Part shown: positions 51,584 to 60,962 of the stretch, in pieces
How the letters are laid out: each line of letters starts with the position of its first letter
Numbering within the stretch: the stretch's first letter is position 1
Assembly: GCA_032251335.1 (NCBI GenBank)
Contig: JAVVDW010000017.1
Span: 1-64,000, forward strand
DNA length: 64,000 nt
Source: UM-FILTER-40-17 sp032251335
GTDB lineage: Bacteria; Bacteroidota; Bacteroidia; Flavobacteriales; Flavobacteriaceae
Direction: 5' to 3'
Translations under genes and position numbers: made by a program
The notes under the pieces: model-generated
Databases searched by the model: none
The model's input: the letters and a program-made list of their open reading frames with translations, nothing else
What the model was told of the DNA's origin: nothing

Positions 51584-52864
51584 CTATTTTTTTATCAAAG
51601 CTGCCAGAGAAGCCGTTAGATTTTTTCGACTGTAAACATCTATGTTTTTTGAATTGACCTGTAGTTTTCCTTCTTTGAATTTTTGAAAACTGTCAACTAT
51701 ATATTTTTTTAAGGCGATTTTTTCGCGGTGTTCAAAACACATGCCCGATTGTGTTTTTTCAAGCATATCCGACACTTCCCACGCAGCAGGACCGATGGCT
51801 AAAATAGGTCTTTTTGCCTGAAAATATTCAAAAATTTTACCCGGAATGATTTGCCGCGTTTCTTCCGAATCAATTTCTATCAACAACAACATTTGAGCAC
51901 CCGCTTGTGTTTTTTTTGCATCCAAATGAGGTAAATAACCGAGTTGTAAAACATGAGCAGACAACCCGTGTTCTTCGAGTGCATACAAAACTTCCCGGCT
52001 GACCACACCCGCCAAATCGATGCGTAATTTGTCTTTAAAATCGGCATCTTCTTCAATTAATTCTGCCAAAACTTCCCAAAGATGTAACGGATTTCGAGCA
52101 GAAAGCAAAGAGCCGGTGTGAACGATGTTAAATACTTTAGCCGACGGTTTTCCTGTTGAGATTTCTGTCTTGTCAAACCCATTTGTAATCAGCACGACAG
52201 GATTGTCGGTCCGCTTTTGATACAATTTTTGCAAGGCCTTACTCGTAACTAAAATGCTGTCGGCTTGGTCTAAAACGGATTGCTCCATCTTCAAATGTTT
52301 TTGTTTGGAGAAAGGCAGTAGTCTTAGTTTTTTGTGATAACCAATGTCTGTCCACGGATCTCGAAAATCGGCCAACCAACGGATGCCCAAAGTGCGTTTT
52401 AAAGATTGACCAATTAGGTGTAAACTGTGTGGTGGACCGCTTGTGATGATGACATCAACCGGATGCGCTTTGAGTTTTTTACTCAAAAATGCAACCGAAG
52501 GCTTTACCCATGATTTTCTGGCATCCGGAATAAAAAAATTACCCCTCACAAATAGCAAGAGCGTTTCTAAAAGTGATGGATTTTTATGTGAGATCATACC
52601 CGAACTGATTTTTTGAGTTTGCTTTTTGGCCAAGAAACCGGCCCATCTGTAGGGTTCGGAGATGGGAAAACGAATCAGCTGTAAAGTGTCTGAAACTTCC
52701 TGCTGTAATTCTTTATCAACAATAGGGTAATGCGGATTGTCGGGTACAAAAACGATGGGTTCGATGCCGAATTCGGGTAGGTATTTTACGAATTTCAACC
52801 AACGCTGTACACCGGGACCGCCTGCCGGTGGCCAATAATAGCAAATGATAAGAACTTTGGTCAT
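51584..52864 (-). CDS. Glycosyltransferase family 4-like protein
   Basis: 426 residues from ATG 52864. GT-B fold: VLIICYYWPPAGGPGVQRWL is the N-terminal glycine-rich loop, IITSGPPHSLHLIGQSL and WLADFRDPWTDIGYH are typical of this subgroup, and PGKIFEYFQAKRPILAIGP is the nucleotide-sugar-binding E-x7-E-like region. Donor and acceptor are unknown. A TACATTTGC box on the minus strand (52880-52888) lies about 15 bp upstream. Confidence 0.87.
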   Translation of the reverse strand: MTKVLIICYYWPPAGGPGVQRWLKFVKYLPEFGIEPIVFVPDNPHYPIVDKELQQEVSDTLQLIRFPISEPYRWAGFLAKKQTQKISSGMISHKNPSLLETLLLFVRGNFFIPDARKSWVKPSVAFLSKKLKAHPVDVIITSGPPHSLHLIGQSLKRTLGIRWLADFRDPWTDIGYHKKLRLLPFSKQKHLKMEQSVLDQADSILVTSKALQKLYQKRTDNPVVLITNGFDKTEISTGKPSAKVFNIVHTGSLLSARNPLHLWEVLAELIEEDADFKDKLRIDLAGVVSREVLYALEEHGLSAHVLQLGYLPHLDAKKTQAGAQMLLLIEIDSEETRQIIPGKIFEYFQAKRPILAIGPAAWEVSDMLEKTQSGMCFEHREKIALKKYIVDSFQKFKEGKLQVNSKNIDVYSRKNLTASLAALIKK

Positions 52865-53056
52865 ACACATTGGGTTGTTGCAAATGTAAAATTTATTTAA
52901 AGAGTCTTTACTGGCAAATTTAGGGTTTCATTGTCTATTTCTTTACAATGTTTATGAATGTGATTAGAATCCCTTTCAAAAGTTAAAGAAAAACTAAAAA
53001 CTTCGCCTCGCTGTTATTTTTTCTAAATTTGGAAATCGCAACCAAAAATCTATTCC

Positions 53057-55573
53057 ATGTTACGTCATTTTACGTATGTGTTCTTTCTCTCACTGATAAT
53101 TTTTCAATTTTCATTCGCTCAAAAACCATCAAAGCCCAATGCATCAGATATTTACGAATCCATAAAAAAGCTCAATTTCGTAGGTTCGGCAATGTTTGTG
53201 GCTGCCCATCCTGATGATGAAAATACACGACTTATTTCCTACTTGGCCAACAGCCTCAAAGCCCAAACCACTTATCTGTCTATCACGCGTGGTGATGGTG
53301 GTCAAAATCTGATAGGGCCCGAATTGGGGCCTTTCTTGGGCGTTATTCGCACCCAAGAATTACTGGCTGCCAGACGAACAGACGGTGGCCAACAAATGTT
53401 TACACGCGCTGTTGATTTTGGTTATTCTAAACATCCGGACGAGACCTTTGCCATTTGGGACAAGCAAAAAATATTGGCGGATGTGGTTTTCGCCATTCGC
53501 AAACTACGGCCGGACGTCATCATCAATAGGTTTGACCACCGGTCGCCCGGAACTACCCACGGACACCACACCGGCTCGGCCATGCTCAGTTACGAAGCTT
53601 TTAGTTTGGCCGGCAATCCTGATGCATTTCCGGAACAATTAGACAAAGTAGATGTGTGGAAACCTCGAAGGATGTTCTTCAACACTTCCTGGTGGTTTTA
53701 CGGCAGTCAAGAAAAATTTGAACAGGCCGATAAATCGGGTATCACCCAAGTAGAGGTGGGCGATTTTTATCCAAGTTTAGGGCTTTCCAACGGCGAAATA
53801 GCCTCTTTGAGCAGAAGCCAGCACAAGAGTCAAGGATTTGGCTCTACGGGGTCAAGGGGCGCCGAAACCGAATATTTAGAATTTATTAAAGGCCAGGCAC
53901 CGCGTCCCAAATATAAAAACGACCTATTTGATGGCATTGACACAGGCTGGGGAAGACTTGCCAATGGCGAGGCTGTAAAAGAAGTGTTGGAATTAATTTT
54001 GATGCGCTTCGACCACCGCCAACCCGAGGCTAGCATTCCACTTTTATTGGATGCGCAGGTATTAATCAGCAAGTTAAAAGACGACCATTGGCGCAGAATC
54101 AAACTGACAGAAATCAACGATATTATTGCGGCTTGCTCTGGCCTGTTTGTAGAAGCCGTTGCACAACAAGCATCGGTAGTGCCGGGGGAATCTATAAAAA
54201 TCAATGTAGAAGCCATCAACCGCAGTGATTTTCCGGTAACCTTGAGTGGATTTAAAGTTTCATTGGCTCAAAACAGTGAAATTCTAAATTTGCAACTCAA
54301 TAACAATGTGTCTCACAAACTGGAAACTATATTGACAATTCCTGAAGATACACCTTACAGCAGTCCTTATTGGCTACAAAAAGAGAAAGCCTTGGGTATT
54401 TATACCGTTGAACAGTCTGAATGGATTGGTTTACCGGAATCTCCGGCTGCGGCAACGGTCGATTTTTTACTTTCTTTTGGTGGCAAGTCAACCGTTTTGT
54501 TGCGCAGAGATGTAGTGTATAAATCAAACTCGCGTGTAGATGGCGAGGTGTACGAGCCATTTGTGGTTTTACCGCCGGCTACCGTTGGGATAGATGAAAA
54601 AGTATGGATGTTTACCGAAAATACCGCACAAAAAATACCTGTAAAAGTAGTTTACAACCAACAAAATATTTCCGGAACGGTTCGTTTGGATGCGCCTGAG
54701 GGATGGCAAATCAGTCCGGAAAGTTTCCCCTTCCAAGCCAAGGGCTCGTCAGAAAATTTTGAATTTATCGTAACACCACCTTCCGGCGAATCTTCCGGGA
54801 CTTTTCGCCCAACTGTAGAGATAGGAGAAAAACGATACGCACTTGAAAAATTTGTCATCGACTATCAGCATATTCCCAAGCAAACCATATTGATGCCGTC
54901 CGAAGCCCAAGTCAGTAAAACCAATTTAAAAAAAGCGGGACTTCGCATTGCATATCTGCACGGAGCGGGCGATGACATTCCGCAAAGCTTGCGCCAAGTT
55001 GGCTATGAAGTGATTGAACTTAAGCCGGAGGAAATCAGTTCAGAAAACCTGAGTCAGTTTGACGCTTTGGTTATAGGTATCCGAGCCTATAATGTGCATG
55101 ATCAGTTTGAATCAAAACAAAAGGAAATACTTACATATGTATCGCAGGGTGGTACGGTCGTTACCCAGTACAACACTACGGGCGACCTCAAGTTGAATGA
55201 CTTTGCACCTTACCCGTTAAAAATCTCTCGTGAACGGGTAACAGACGAGCAAGCTACAGCCATCTTTTTGGCACCCAATCATCCGGTACTCAATTATCCC
55301 AACAAAATCAGTGCTTCCGATTTTGACGGTTGGGTGCAAGAGCGTGGTCTGTATTTTCCGAACCAGTGGGATGCTGCGTACACGCCCATCCTAGGTATGA
55401 AAGATTCACAAGAACCAGAAGAGTTGCAAGGAGGTCTCTTGGTAGCTTCATACGGTAAAGGTTTTTATGTTTATACAGGCCTGAGTTTTTTTAGGGAATT
55501 ACCTGCCGGCGTGCCGGGTGCTTTTAAATTGTTTGCAAATCTCTTAGCTTTGAGCCAAAATGGAAAACCCTAG
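53057..55573 (+). CDS. Secreted PIG-L family deacetylase with C-terminal amidotransferase-like domain
   Basis: 838 residues with signal peptide (cut after FSFA, ~21). The LmbE/PIG-L domain (~40-290) has VAAHPDDENTRLISYLAN with the zinc-binding His-x2-Asp-Asp and THGHHTGSAML with the last His ligands. A beta-sandwich region follows (~390-620). The last ~200 residues (LRIAYLHGAGDDIPQSLRQV, FDALVIGIRAYNV, GGTVVTQYNTTG) look like a ThuA/class I amidotransferase fold without a clear catalytic Cys. Such enzymes remove acetyl from N-acetyl sugars; the substrate here is unknown. It forms an operon with a tiny membrane peptide and a symporter. Confidence 0.88.
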   Translation: MLRHFTYVFFLSLIIFQFSFAQKPSKPNASDIYESIKKLNFVGSAMFVAAHPDDENTRLISYLANSLKAQTTYLSITRGDGGQNLIGPELGPFLGVIRTQELLAARRTDGGQQMFTRAVDFGYSKHPDETFAIWDKQKILADVVFAIRKLRPDVIINRFDHRSPGTTHGHHTGSAMLSYEAFSLAGNPDAFPEQLDKVDVWKPRRMFFNTSWWFYGSQEKFEQADKSGITQVEVGDFYPSLGLSNGEIASLSRSQHKSQGFGSTGSRGAETEYLEFIKGQAPRPKYKNDLFDGIDTGWGRLANGEAVKEVLELILMRFDHRQPEASIPLLLDAQVLISKLKDDHWRRIKLTEINDIIAACSGLFVEAVAQQASVVPGESIKINVEAINRSDFPVTLSGFKVSLAQNSEILNLQLNNNVSHKLETILTIPEDTPYSSPYWLQKEKALGIYTVEQSEWIGLPESPAAATVDFLLSFGGKSTVLLRRDVVYKSNSRVDGEVYEPFVVLPPATVGIDEKVWMFTENTAQKIPVKVVYNQQNISGTVRLDAPEGWQISPESFPFQAKGSSENFEFIVTPPSGESSGTFRPTVEIGEKRYALEKFVIDYQHIPKQTILMPSEAQVSKTNLKKAGLRIAYLHGAGDDIPQSLRQVGYEVIELKPEEISSENLSQFDALVIGIRAYNVHDQFESKQKEILTYVSQGGTVVTQYNTTGDLKLNDFAPYPLKISRERVTDEQATAIFLAPNHPVLNYPNKISASDFDGWVQERGLYFPNQWDAAYTPILGMKDSQEPEELQGGLLVASYGKGFYVYTGLSFFRELPAGVPGAFKLFANLLALSQNGKP

Positions 55574-55670
55574 AAATGAACCTTCTTGGCGCAAGTGGTA
55601 TGTGATGATTCTAATCGCAAATGTGCTGTATTTTTTGGTTTTTATATACTTGATGAATTTATACGCCTGA
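55560..55670 (+). CDS. 36-residue single-pass membrane peptide
   Basis: ATG 55560 overlaps the last 14 bp of the deacetylase gene in another frame, and the TGA at 55668-55670 ends one base before the symporter ATG. The peptide is MENPRNEPSWRKWYVMILIA followed by NVLYFLVFIYLMNLYA: a charged 12-residue N-terminus and one membrane helix. The exact fit between two genes and the clean membrane pattern argue that it is translated. I recall a similar short protein next to sodium:solute symporters in related genomes. It may be an accessory subunit of the symporter. Confidence 0.7.
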   Translation: MENPRNEPSWRKWYVMILIANVLYFLVFIYLMNLYA

Positions 55671-55671
55671 T

Positions 55672-57372
55672 ATGCAGCTACTCGATTGGACAATATTGAT
55701 AGGAACGCTTTCTTTTATAGTCTTTTACGGTTATTATAAATCTAAAGGCAGCAAGAATGTGAAAGATTATTTGCTAGCCAATAATGAATCTAAATGGTGG
55801 ACAGTGGGTTTGTCTGTAATGGCTACTCAGGCTAGTGCGATTACCTTTTTATCTACGCCCGGACAAGCATTTCACGACGGAATGGGTTTTGTACAATTTT
55901 ATTTTGGTATGCCTTTGGCGATGGTGGTGATTTGTGTCACGTTTATTCCGATTTTTCATAAATTAAAGGTTTATACTGCCTACGAATTTTTAGAAAACCG
56001 ATTTGATCTAAAGACACGTTCACTTGCCGCTATTTTGTTTCTGATACAAAGAGGTTTGGCAGCCGGCATAACCATTTATGCACCTGCCATTATTCTTTCG
56101 TCTATTTTGGGGTGGAACCTAAAAGTATTGAATATCCTTATCGGTACCATGGTCATCATTTACACCGTTTCGGGAGGCACCAAAGCCGTGAGTGTCACAC
56201 AAAAACAGCAGATGTTTGTCATCATGATGGGGATGTTTGCCGCTTTTTATTTTATTGTCAGTCAACTGCCCGAAGAGGTCAGTTTTGCAAACGCATTGCA
56301 GCTGGCCGGTGCAAGCGACAAAATGAAAATCATAGACTTTTCGTTTGATTTAGACAACAGATACACCATTTGGTCGGGGACTTTGGGCGCTTTCTTTTTG
56401 TTTCTTTCTTACTTTGGTACAGACCAGTCGCAGGTGCAGCGATATTTGTCAGCAAAATCTGTCAGGGAAAGCCGGATGGGCTTGCTTTTTAATGCAGCTA
56501 TCAAAATACCCATGCAATTTTTCATACTATTGGTGGGCGTGATGGTTTTTATCTTTTTTCAGTTTCAATCGGCACCTTTAAATTTTAGTCCCGCTGCCAA
56601 TGAGGTGGTGAAAAACTCTGAATACGCCCAGCAATACACAGATTTGGAATTGGTGTATGCAGGCATGCAGCGTAGGAAAATGGAACTGAACATGAATTAT
56701 CTGCAAGCGATTGAGAACCAAACGGATGACCGCGAAGCCTTGAAAAATAATATGGGACAGATAACTACGAAAGAAAAACAGATTAGGGAAGAAGCCAAAG
56801 AGTTGATATCGGCCGCAAACAAGTCAACCGAAACCAATGACAAGGATTATGTTTTTATTTATTACATACTCAATTACCTTCCAAGCGGACTTATTGGGCT
56901 GCTTTTGGCTGTAATTTTTTCAGCAGCAATGTCTTCTACTGCATCCGAGTTAAATGCGTTGGCATCAACCACAGTGATGGATATTTACAAGAGAAATTTG
57001 AAAACAGAAAAAGGCGAAACCCATTATTTGAACGCCTCCAAGTGGTTTACGGTGATGTGGGGATTGATTGCCATTCTCTTTGCGAGTTTTGGTACTTTGT
57101 TTGAAAACCTTATCCAATTTGTGAACATAGTAGGCTCTATCTTTTACGGCACCATACTTGGCATCTTTTTAGTGGCTTTCTATGTAAAATCCATCAAGGG
57201 TGCATCCGTTTTTTGGGCGGCTTTGTTGTCGGAAATACTTGTGATAGCCGTGTTTTTTCAAGACATTCTCAGCTATCTTTGGCTAAATGTTTTGGGCGTT
57301 TTTCTGACCGTTCTCATGGCATTTATATTGCAACAATTTAACAATTTCAGACACAGACAACTCACAGCTTAA
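55672..57372 (+). CDS. Sodium:solute symporter (SSS family)
   Basis: 566 residues, about 13-14 membrane segments. KGSKNVKDYLLANNESKWWT, VGLSVMATQASAITFLSTPG and GGTKAVSVTQKQQMFVI are the SSS N-terminal signatures; FSAAMSSTASELNALASTTV is the conserved TM8 sodium-site region. A soluble, charged insert of ~90 residues (~310-400) separates TM7 and TM8. Substrate unknown; a sugar or acetylated-sugar product of the upstream deacetylase is a reasonable guess from the operon. Confidence 0.92.
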   Translation: MQLLDWTILIGTLSFIVFYGYYKSKGSKNVKDYLLANNESKWWTVGLSVMATQASAITFLSTPGQAFHDGMGFVQFYFGMPLAMVVICVTFIPIFHKLKVYTAYEFLENRFDLKTRSLAAILFLIQRGLAAGITIYAPAIILSSILGWNLKVLNILIGTMVIIYTVSGGTKAVSVTQKQQMFVIMMGMFAAFYFIVSQLPEEVSFANALQLAGASDKMKIIDFSFDLDNRYTIWSGTLGAFFLFLSYFGTDQSQVQRYLSAKSVRESRMGLLFNAAIKIPMQFFILLVGVMVFIFFQFQSAPLNFSPAANEVVKNSEYAQQYTDLELVYAGMQRRKMELNMNYLQAIENQTDDREALKNNMGQITTKEKQIREEAKELISAANKSTETNDKDYVFIYYILNYLPSGLIGLLLAVIFSAAMSSTASELNALASTTVMDIYKRNLKTEKGETHYLNASKWFTVMWGLIAILFASFGTLFENLIQFVNIVGSIFYGTILGIFLVAFYVKSIKGASVFWAALLSEILVIAVFFQDILSYLWLNVLGVFLTVLMAFILQQFNNFRHRQLTA

Positions 57373-57477
57373 TCAGTTAAAGAATTTATTTTATCATATA
57401 AATAACACTGTTTGCTATTCTTTCCTTTCAATTTAACAATTTCATAACGTATATTTGTCAAGTTTAGGATTGATAGA

Positions 57478-59904
57478 ATGGTCCATAATAAGAACTTATT
57501 ATTTTTACGCGCTGAGATCGTTTCTCTTGGTTGCATGATATTTTTTCTCGTGCTAACCTTGCCTTTATTTGCGCAGAGCAAAATTGAAAAGCAAAAGGGA
57601 ATTATTGACCTCACCCGACTCGATTTCAATAAAACCGAAGATGTAAGTTTGGAAGGTCAATGGGAGTTTTATTGGAACGAGCTCATACATCCACAAGATT
57701 TTATTCTCAAGCAAAAGCCAAATTACAAGGCGTTTCCAAAACTTTGGAATGACATAAATGGGAATAGTTACGGCTATGCCACCTATCGTGTGATTTTGCA
57801 ATTGCCCAAAAGCCATCCCGAATTAGCCCTGTATATTCCGGATTTTTACAGCTCTTATAGGCTGTTTGCCAGCGGTAAAGTGATTTCCCAAAACGGAATG
57901 GTTGCAAAATCAAGAGCACTTTATCAGCCTAAATTTAAACCCACTACAGTGCGTCTTCCTGCCGATACGCCTCAGGTTGAATTGGTGCTTCAAATTGCCA
58001 ATTTTCACCATTACAGAGGTGGTGCGGCTAAGCCTATCTATATAGGAAATGAAAATTTTATAATTAACCACATATCAGGCTCAAACGGACTTATTTATTT
58101 GTTGGCAGGTATGGCCTTCGTTTGCAGCCTTTTTTTTATAAGCTTGTTTACATTTAACAAGACAGACAGGGCTTCTTTCTATTTCGGACTTTTTTGCCTT
58201 TCTTCATCGCTTTATATTATGCTTCGCGGCGAATATCTTTTGCTCAATTTTTTCCCCAATTTACCTTGGCAATTAATAACAAGACTAGAACATCTGAGTT
58301 TTTTTATGGGCTCGTTTCTATTTATTCGCTTTGTGAAACATCTTTTTCCCGATAATGTGCACCCCAAAATCGTGAACGTCATTTCCGGAATATCTCTTTT
58401 CTACGCAGCACTCGCTTTGCTTTCGCCAATCTATGTTTATACAGCTTTAACACCTGTATTTTTGGGAATGATGATTTTAAATGTTTTGTATGTAAAATAT
58501 GTTTTTTTGACTGCCATTCTACAGAAGCGATTGGGAGCTGTTTTTGCATTTGTTAGCGTAGGCCTTTTATCTGTGTCTATTTTGTACATTATTTTTTATC
58601 ATTTCGATTGGATAAGACCCATTTCGTATGTGTATTTTTCCGGGCTTTTCGGTTCATTTATCACTATGACATTGTTGATTTCTTATCGTTTTGCTGACTC
58701 CATGACCAAGGCCAGAATCAAAGCAGAGACTGCCGTAGAAGCCAAAAGTCAGTTTTTGTCCAACATGAGTCACGAGATTAGAACCCCGTTAAATTCAGTG
58801 ATCGCCCTGGCAGATTTGCTGCAGAATACAAATTCTGAAGAAGACAAAAAAGAATTTTTAGTGTCCATTAAGAAAAGCGGCGAAACCCTCTTGTCTATTA
58901 TTAATGATATTTTAGACTACTCAAAAATTGAGGCAAATGAATTGATTGTAAGAAGAAATAAACTTAATATTAGAGACTTTCTCAGAGATGTGTATGCCAT
59001 CAATAAACCTATTTGCAATGAAAAGGCCATCACTTTAAAGCTTTTTATTGATGAAGAGGTTCCGCATTGTGTGGTGACGGATGCAACACGATTGCAGCAG
59101 ATACTCAACAACCTGATTGGCAACGCCATCAAATTTACCAAAGCAGGTAGTATAGAAATTAAAGTGGAGCGTATTCATAACGAAACCATCCCGGGTAATT
59201 TAAAATTTAGTGTCTCAGATACAGGTTCGGGCATCCAAGAGGACAAACTCCCTTTGTTGTTCGAAAGATTTTCTCAAATAGAAGACCGCGAGTCTAAGAA
59301 ACTTACAGGAACCGGGCTTGGTTTGGCCATTTCAAAACTTCTCTCCATAGCTTTGGGCGGTACTATTGATGTGTCTTCTGTTTGGGGAGAGGGATCTGTG
59401 TTTTGGTTTACCGTAGATGCACCCGAAGTTTGTAACAAAGAGTTTGAAGCTGAAAATGAGATGCTTGCAGCGGCTCAATTGTCTAATCATATTTCATTTT
59501 CATCTTTAAAAGTGCTTTTGGTAGAAGATAATAGTATGAATCGGCTTGTGGCCATCAAAGTGCTAGAAACCCTGGGCATATCAGATATTGAAATAGCCCA
59601 CGACGGCCTGGAAGCTATTGATAAATGCGAAAAGCATTTTTACGACTTGATTTTTATGGATATGGAAATGCCCAATATGGGTGGCGTAGAGGCTACAAAA
59701 TACATTAGGCAATTGGTCAACCACGGCTATATCTCTAAAATTGTTGCCATGACAGCCAACGTAACCGAAGATGACAAAGAAAACTGTTTGAATGCGGGCA
59801 TGAACGACATCATTTTTAAACCCATTTCAAAAGAACGCATCGCTCTAGTTCTCAACAAACTCTTTTCGCACAAGCAAGATGAAAGAATCATCAGACAAAA
59901 TTAA
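57478..59904 (+). CDS. 7TM-DISM hybrid histidine kinase/response regulator
   Basis: 808 residues. N-terminal signal (~15-35), a periplasmic jelly-roll-like domain (~40-190, LEGQWEFYWNELIHP, YATYRVILQLPK) and seven membrane segments (~195-400), i.e. 7TMR-DISM architecture. Then HisKA with His432 (SNMSHEIRTPLNSV), HATPase (NNLIGNAIKFTKAG, GTGLGLAISKL) and a C-terminal receiver with Asp684 (LLVEDNSMNR) and phospho-acceptor Asp728 (IFMDMEMPNMGG). No output domain. DISM ligand domains are thought to bind carbohydrates. A TATATTTG box is near 57450. The 3' end overlaps the oxidoreductase gene by 26 bp. Confidence 0.9.
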   Translation: MVHNKNLLFLRAEIVSLGCMIFFLVLTLPLFAQSKIEKQKGIIDLTRLDFNKTEDVSLEGQWEFYWNELIHPQDFILKQKPNYKAFPKLWNDINGNSYGYATYRVILQLPKSHPELALYIPDFYSSYRLFASGKVISQNGMVAKSRALYQPKFKPTTVRLPADTPQVELVLQIANFHHYRGGAAKPIYIGNENFIINHISGSNGLIYLLAGMAFVCSLFFISLFTFNKTDRASFYFGLFCLSSSLYIMLRGEYLLLNFFPNLPWQLITRLEHLSFFMGSFLFIRFVKHLFPDNVHPKIVNVISGISLFYAALALLSPIYVYTALTPVFLGMMILNVLYVKYVFLTAILQKRLGAVFAFVSVGLLSVSILYIIFYHFDWIRPISYVYFSGLFGSFITMTLLISYRFADSMTKARIKAETAVEAKSQFLSNMSHEIRTPLNSVIALADLLQNTNSEEDKKEFLVSIKKSGETLLSIINDILDYSKIEANELIVRRNKLNIRDFLRDVYAINKPICNEKAITLKLFIDEEVPHCVVTDATRLQQILNNLIGNAIKFTKAGSIEIKVERIHNETIPGNLKFSVSDTGSGIQEDKLPLLFERFSQIEDRESKKLTGTGLGLAISKLLSIALGGTIDVSSVWGEGSVFWFTVDAPEVCNKEFEAENEMLAAAQLSNHISFSSLKVLLVEDNSMNRLVAIKVLETLGISDIEIAHDGLEAIDKCEKHFYDLIFMDMEMPNMGGVEATKYIRQLVNHGYISKIVAMTANVTEDDKENCLNAGMNDIIFKPISKERIALVLNKLFSHKQDERIIRQN

Positions 59905-60868
59905 TTGGGGCATTCTCGGTCCAGGCAAAATAGCCACACTCTTTGCCGAAGATATACAGAAAGTATCCAATGCCCGACTCTATGCATGTGCTTCAACACA
60001 AATAGAAAGAGCCAATCAATTCAGCCAAGCTTTTAAAATCCCTTTCGTGTATGGCAGTTATGCAGAAATGCTCAACAACCCCGATTTGGACGTGGTGTAC
60101 GTTGCTACGCCACACGTTTTCCACTACCAGAATACGCTGCAATGCCTCAGAGCCGGAAAAGCAGTGCTTTGTGAAAAACCTTTTGCCATCAATACCGTTC
60201 AGGTAAACGGAATGATTAAACTGGCAACGCAGAAGAATCTTTTTCTGATGGAAGCCATGTGGACGCGTTTTTTACCACATTTTCAGTTTGTTTTGGAGAT
60301 GATTCGAGAACAAAAATTGGGTGCTTTGCGTGCCATGGAAGCAGACTTCTGCATCGATGTGCCCTTTGATTCTGCTTCGCGTATATACAACAACAAATTG
60401 GGCGGCGGCAGCTTGTTAGATTTAGGCATCTACCCGGTTTTTGCCGCTTTGATGTTTATGGGGAAACCCGACGACATACAGGCAACCGCAACTTTGTCAA
60501 AGACAAATGTAGATTTGGATTGTCAAATCACTTTTGATTATAAAAACGGAAGACAAGCCAAACTATTCTCTGCCATCAATCAGGAAACCCCTACCACGGC
60601 TACACTCCATTTTGAAGGTGGAAAAATCTTGATGAACAGCCGTTTTCACCAACCAAGTACAGTCACTGTCACGGACGAACACGGTTCAAAAACGCATGAT
60701 TTCGGCTATACAACACACGGCTACTCCTACGAAGCACAACACGTGACAAGCTGTTTGCTAAACCGTCAAAAAACGAATGAACTCATGACGCATGAACTTA
60801 GTGTAGAGCTGATTTCTACGCTCGATGCCATCAGAAGTAAAATAGGACTCGTTTACCCTCCTGACTAA
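59879..60868 (+). CDS. Gfo/Idh/MocA family oxidoreductase
   Basis: 329 residues. NAD(P)-binding Rossmann fold: INWGILGPGKIATLFAEDI, DLDVVYVATPHVFHYQNTL and GKAVLCEKPFAINTVQ, where the EKP Lys is catalytic. The C-terminal alpha/beta domain begins LMEAMWTRFLPHFQFVLEMI, with GGGSLLDLGIYPVFAALMFM as in trans-1,2-dihydrobenzene-1,2-diol dehydrogenase-like members. Probably oxidises a sugar or polyol. The start at 59879 lies inside the kinase gene, suggesting translational coupling. Confidence 0.9.
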   Translation: MKESSDKINWGILGPGKIATLFAEDIQKVSNARLYACASTQIERANQFSQAFKIPFVYGSYAEMLNNPDLDVVYVATPHVFHYQNTLQCLRAGKAVLCEKPFAINTVQVNGMIKLATQKNLFLMEAMWTRFLPHFQFVLEMIREQKLGALRAMEADFCIDVPFDSASRIYNNKLGGGSLLDLGIYPVFAALMFMGKPDDIQATATLSKTNVDLDCQITFDYKNGRQAKLFSAINQETPTTATLHFEGGKILMNSRFHQPSTVTVTDEHGSKTHDFGYTTHGYSYEAQHVTSCLLNRQKTNELMTHELSVELISTLDAIRSKIGLVYPPD

Positions 60869-60962
60869 GCAAATCTATAGAATAAAAGACTGAAAAACTA
60901 AAAGCTATCATCTCTTTGGCGTAAAAGTTGATGAGACTTAAAAACAATTTTTTTAACGCACA

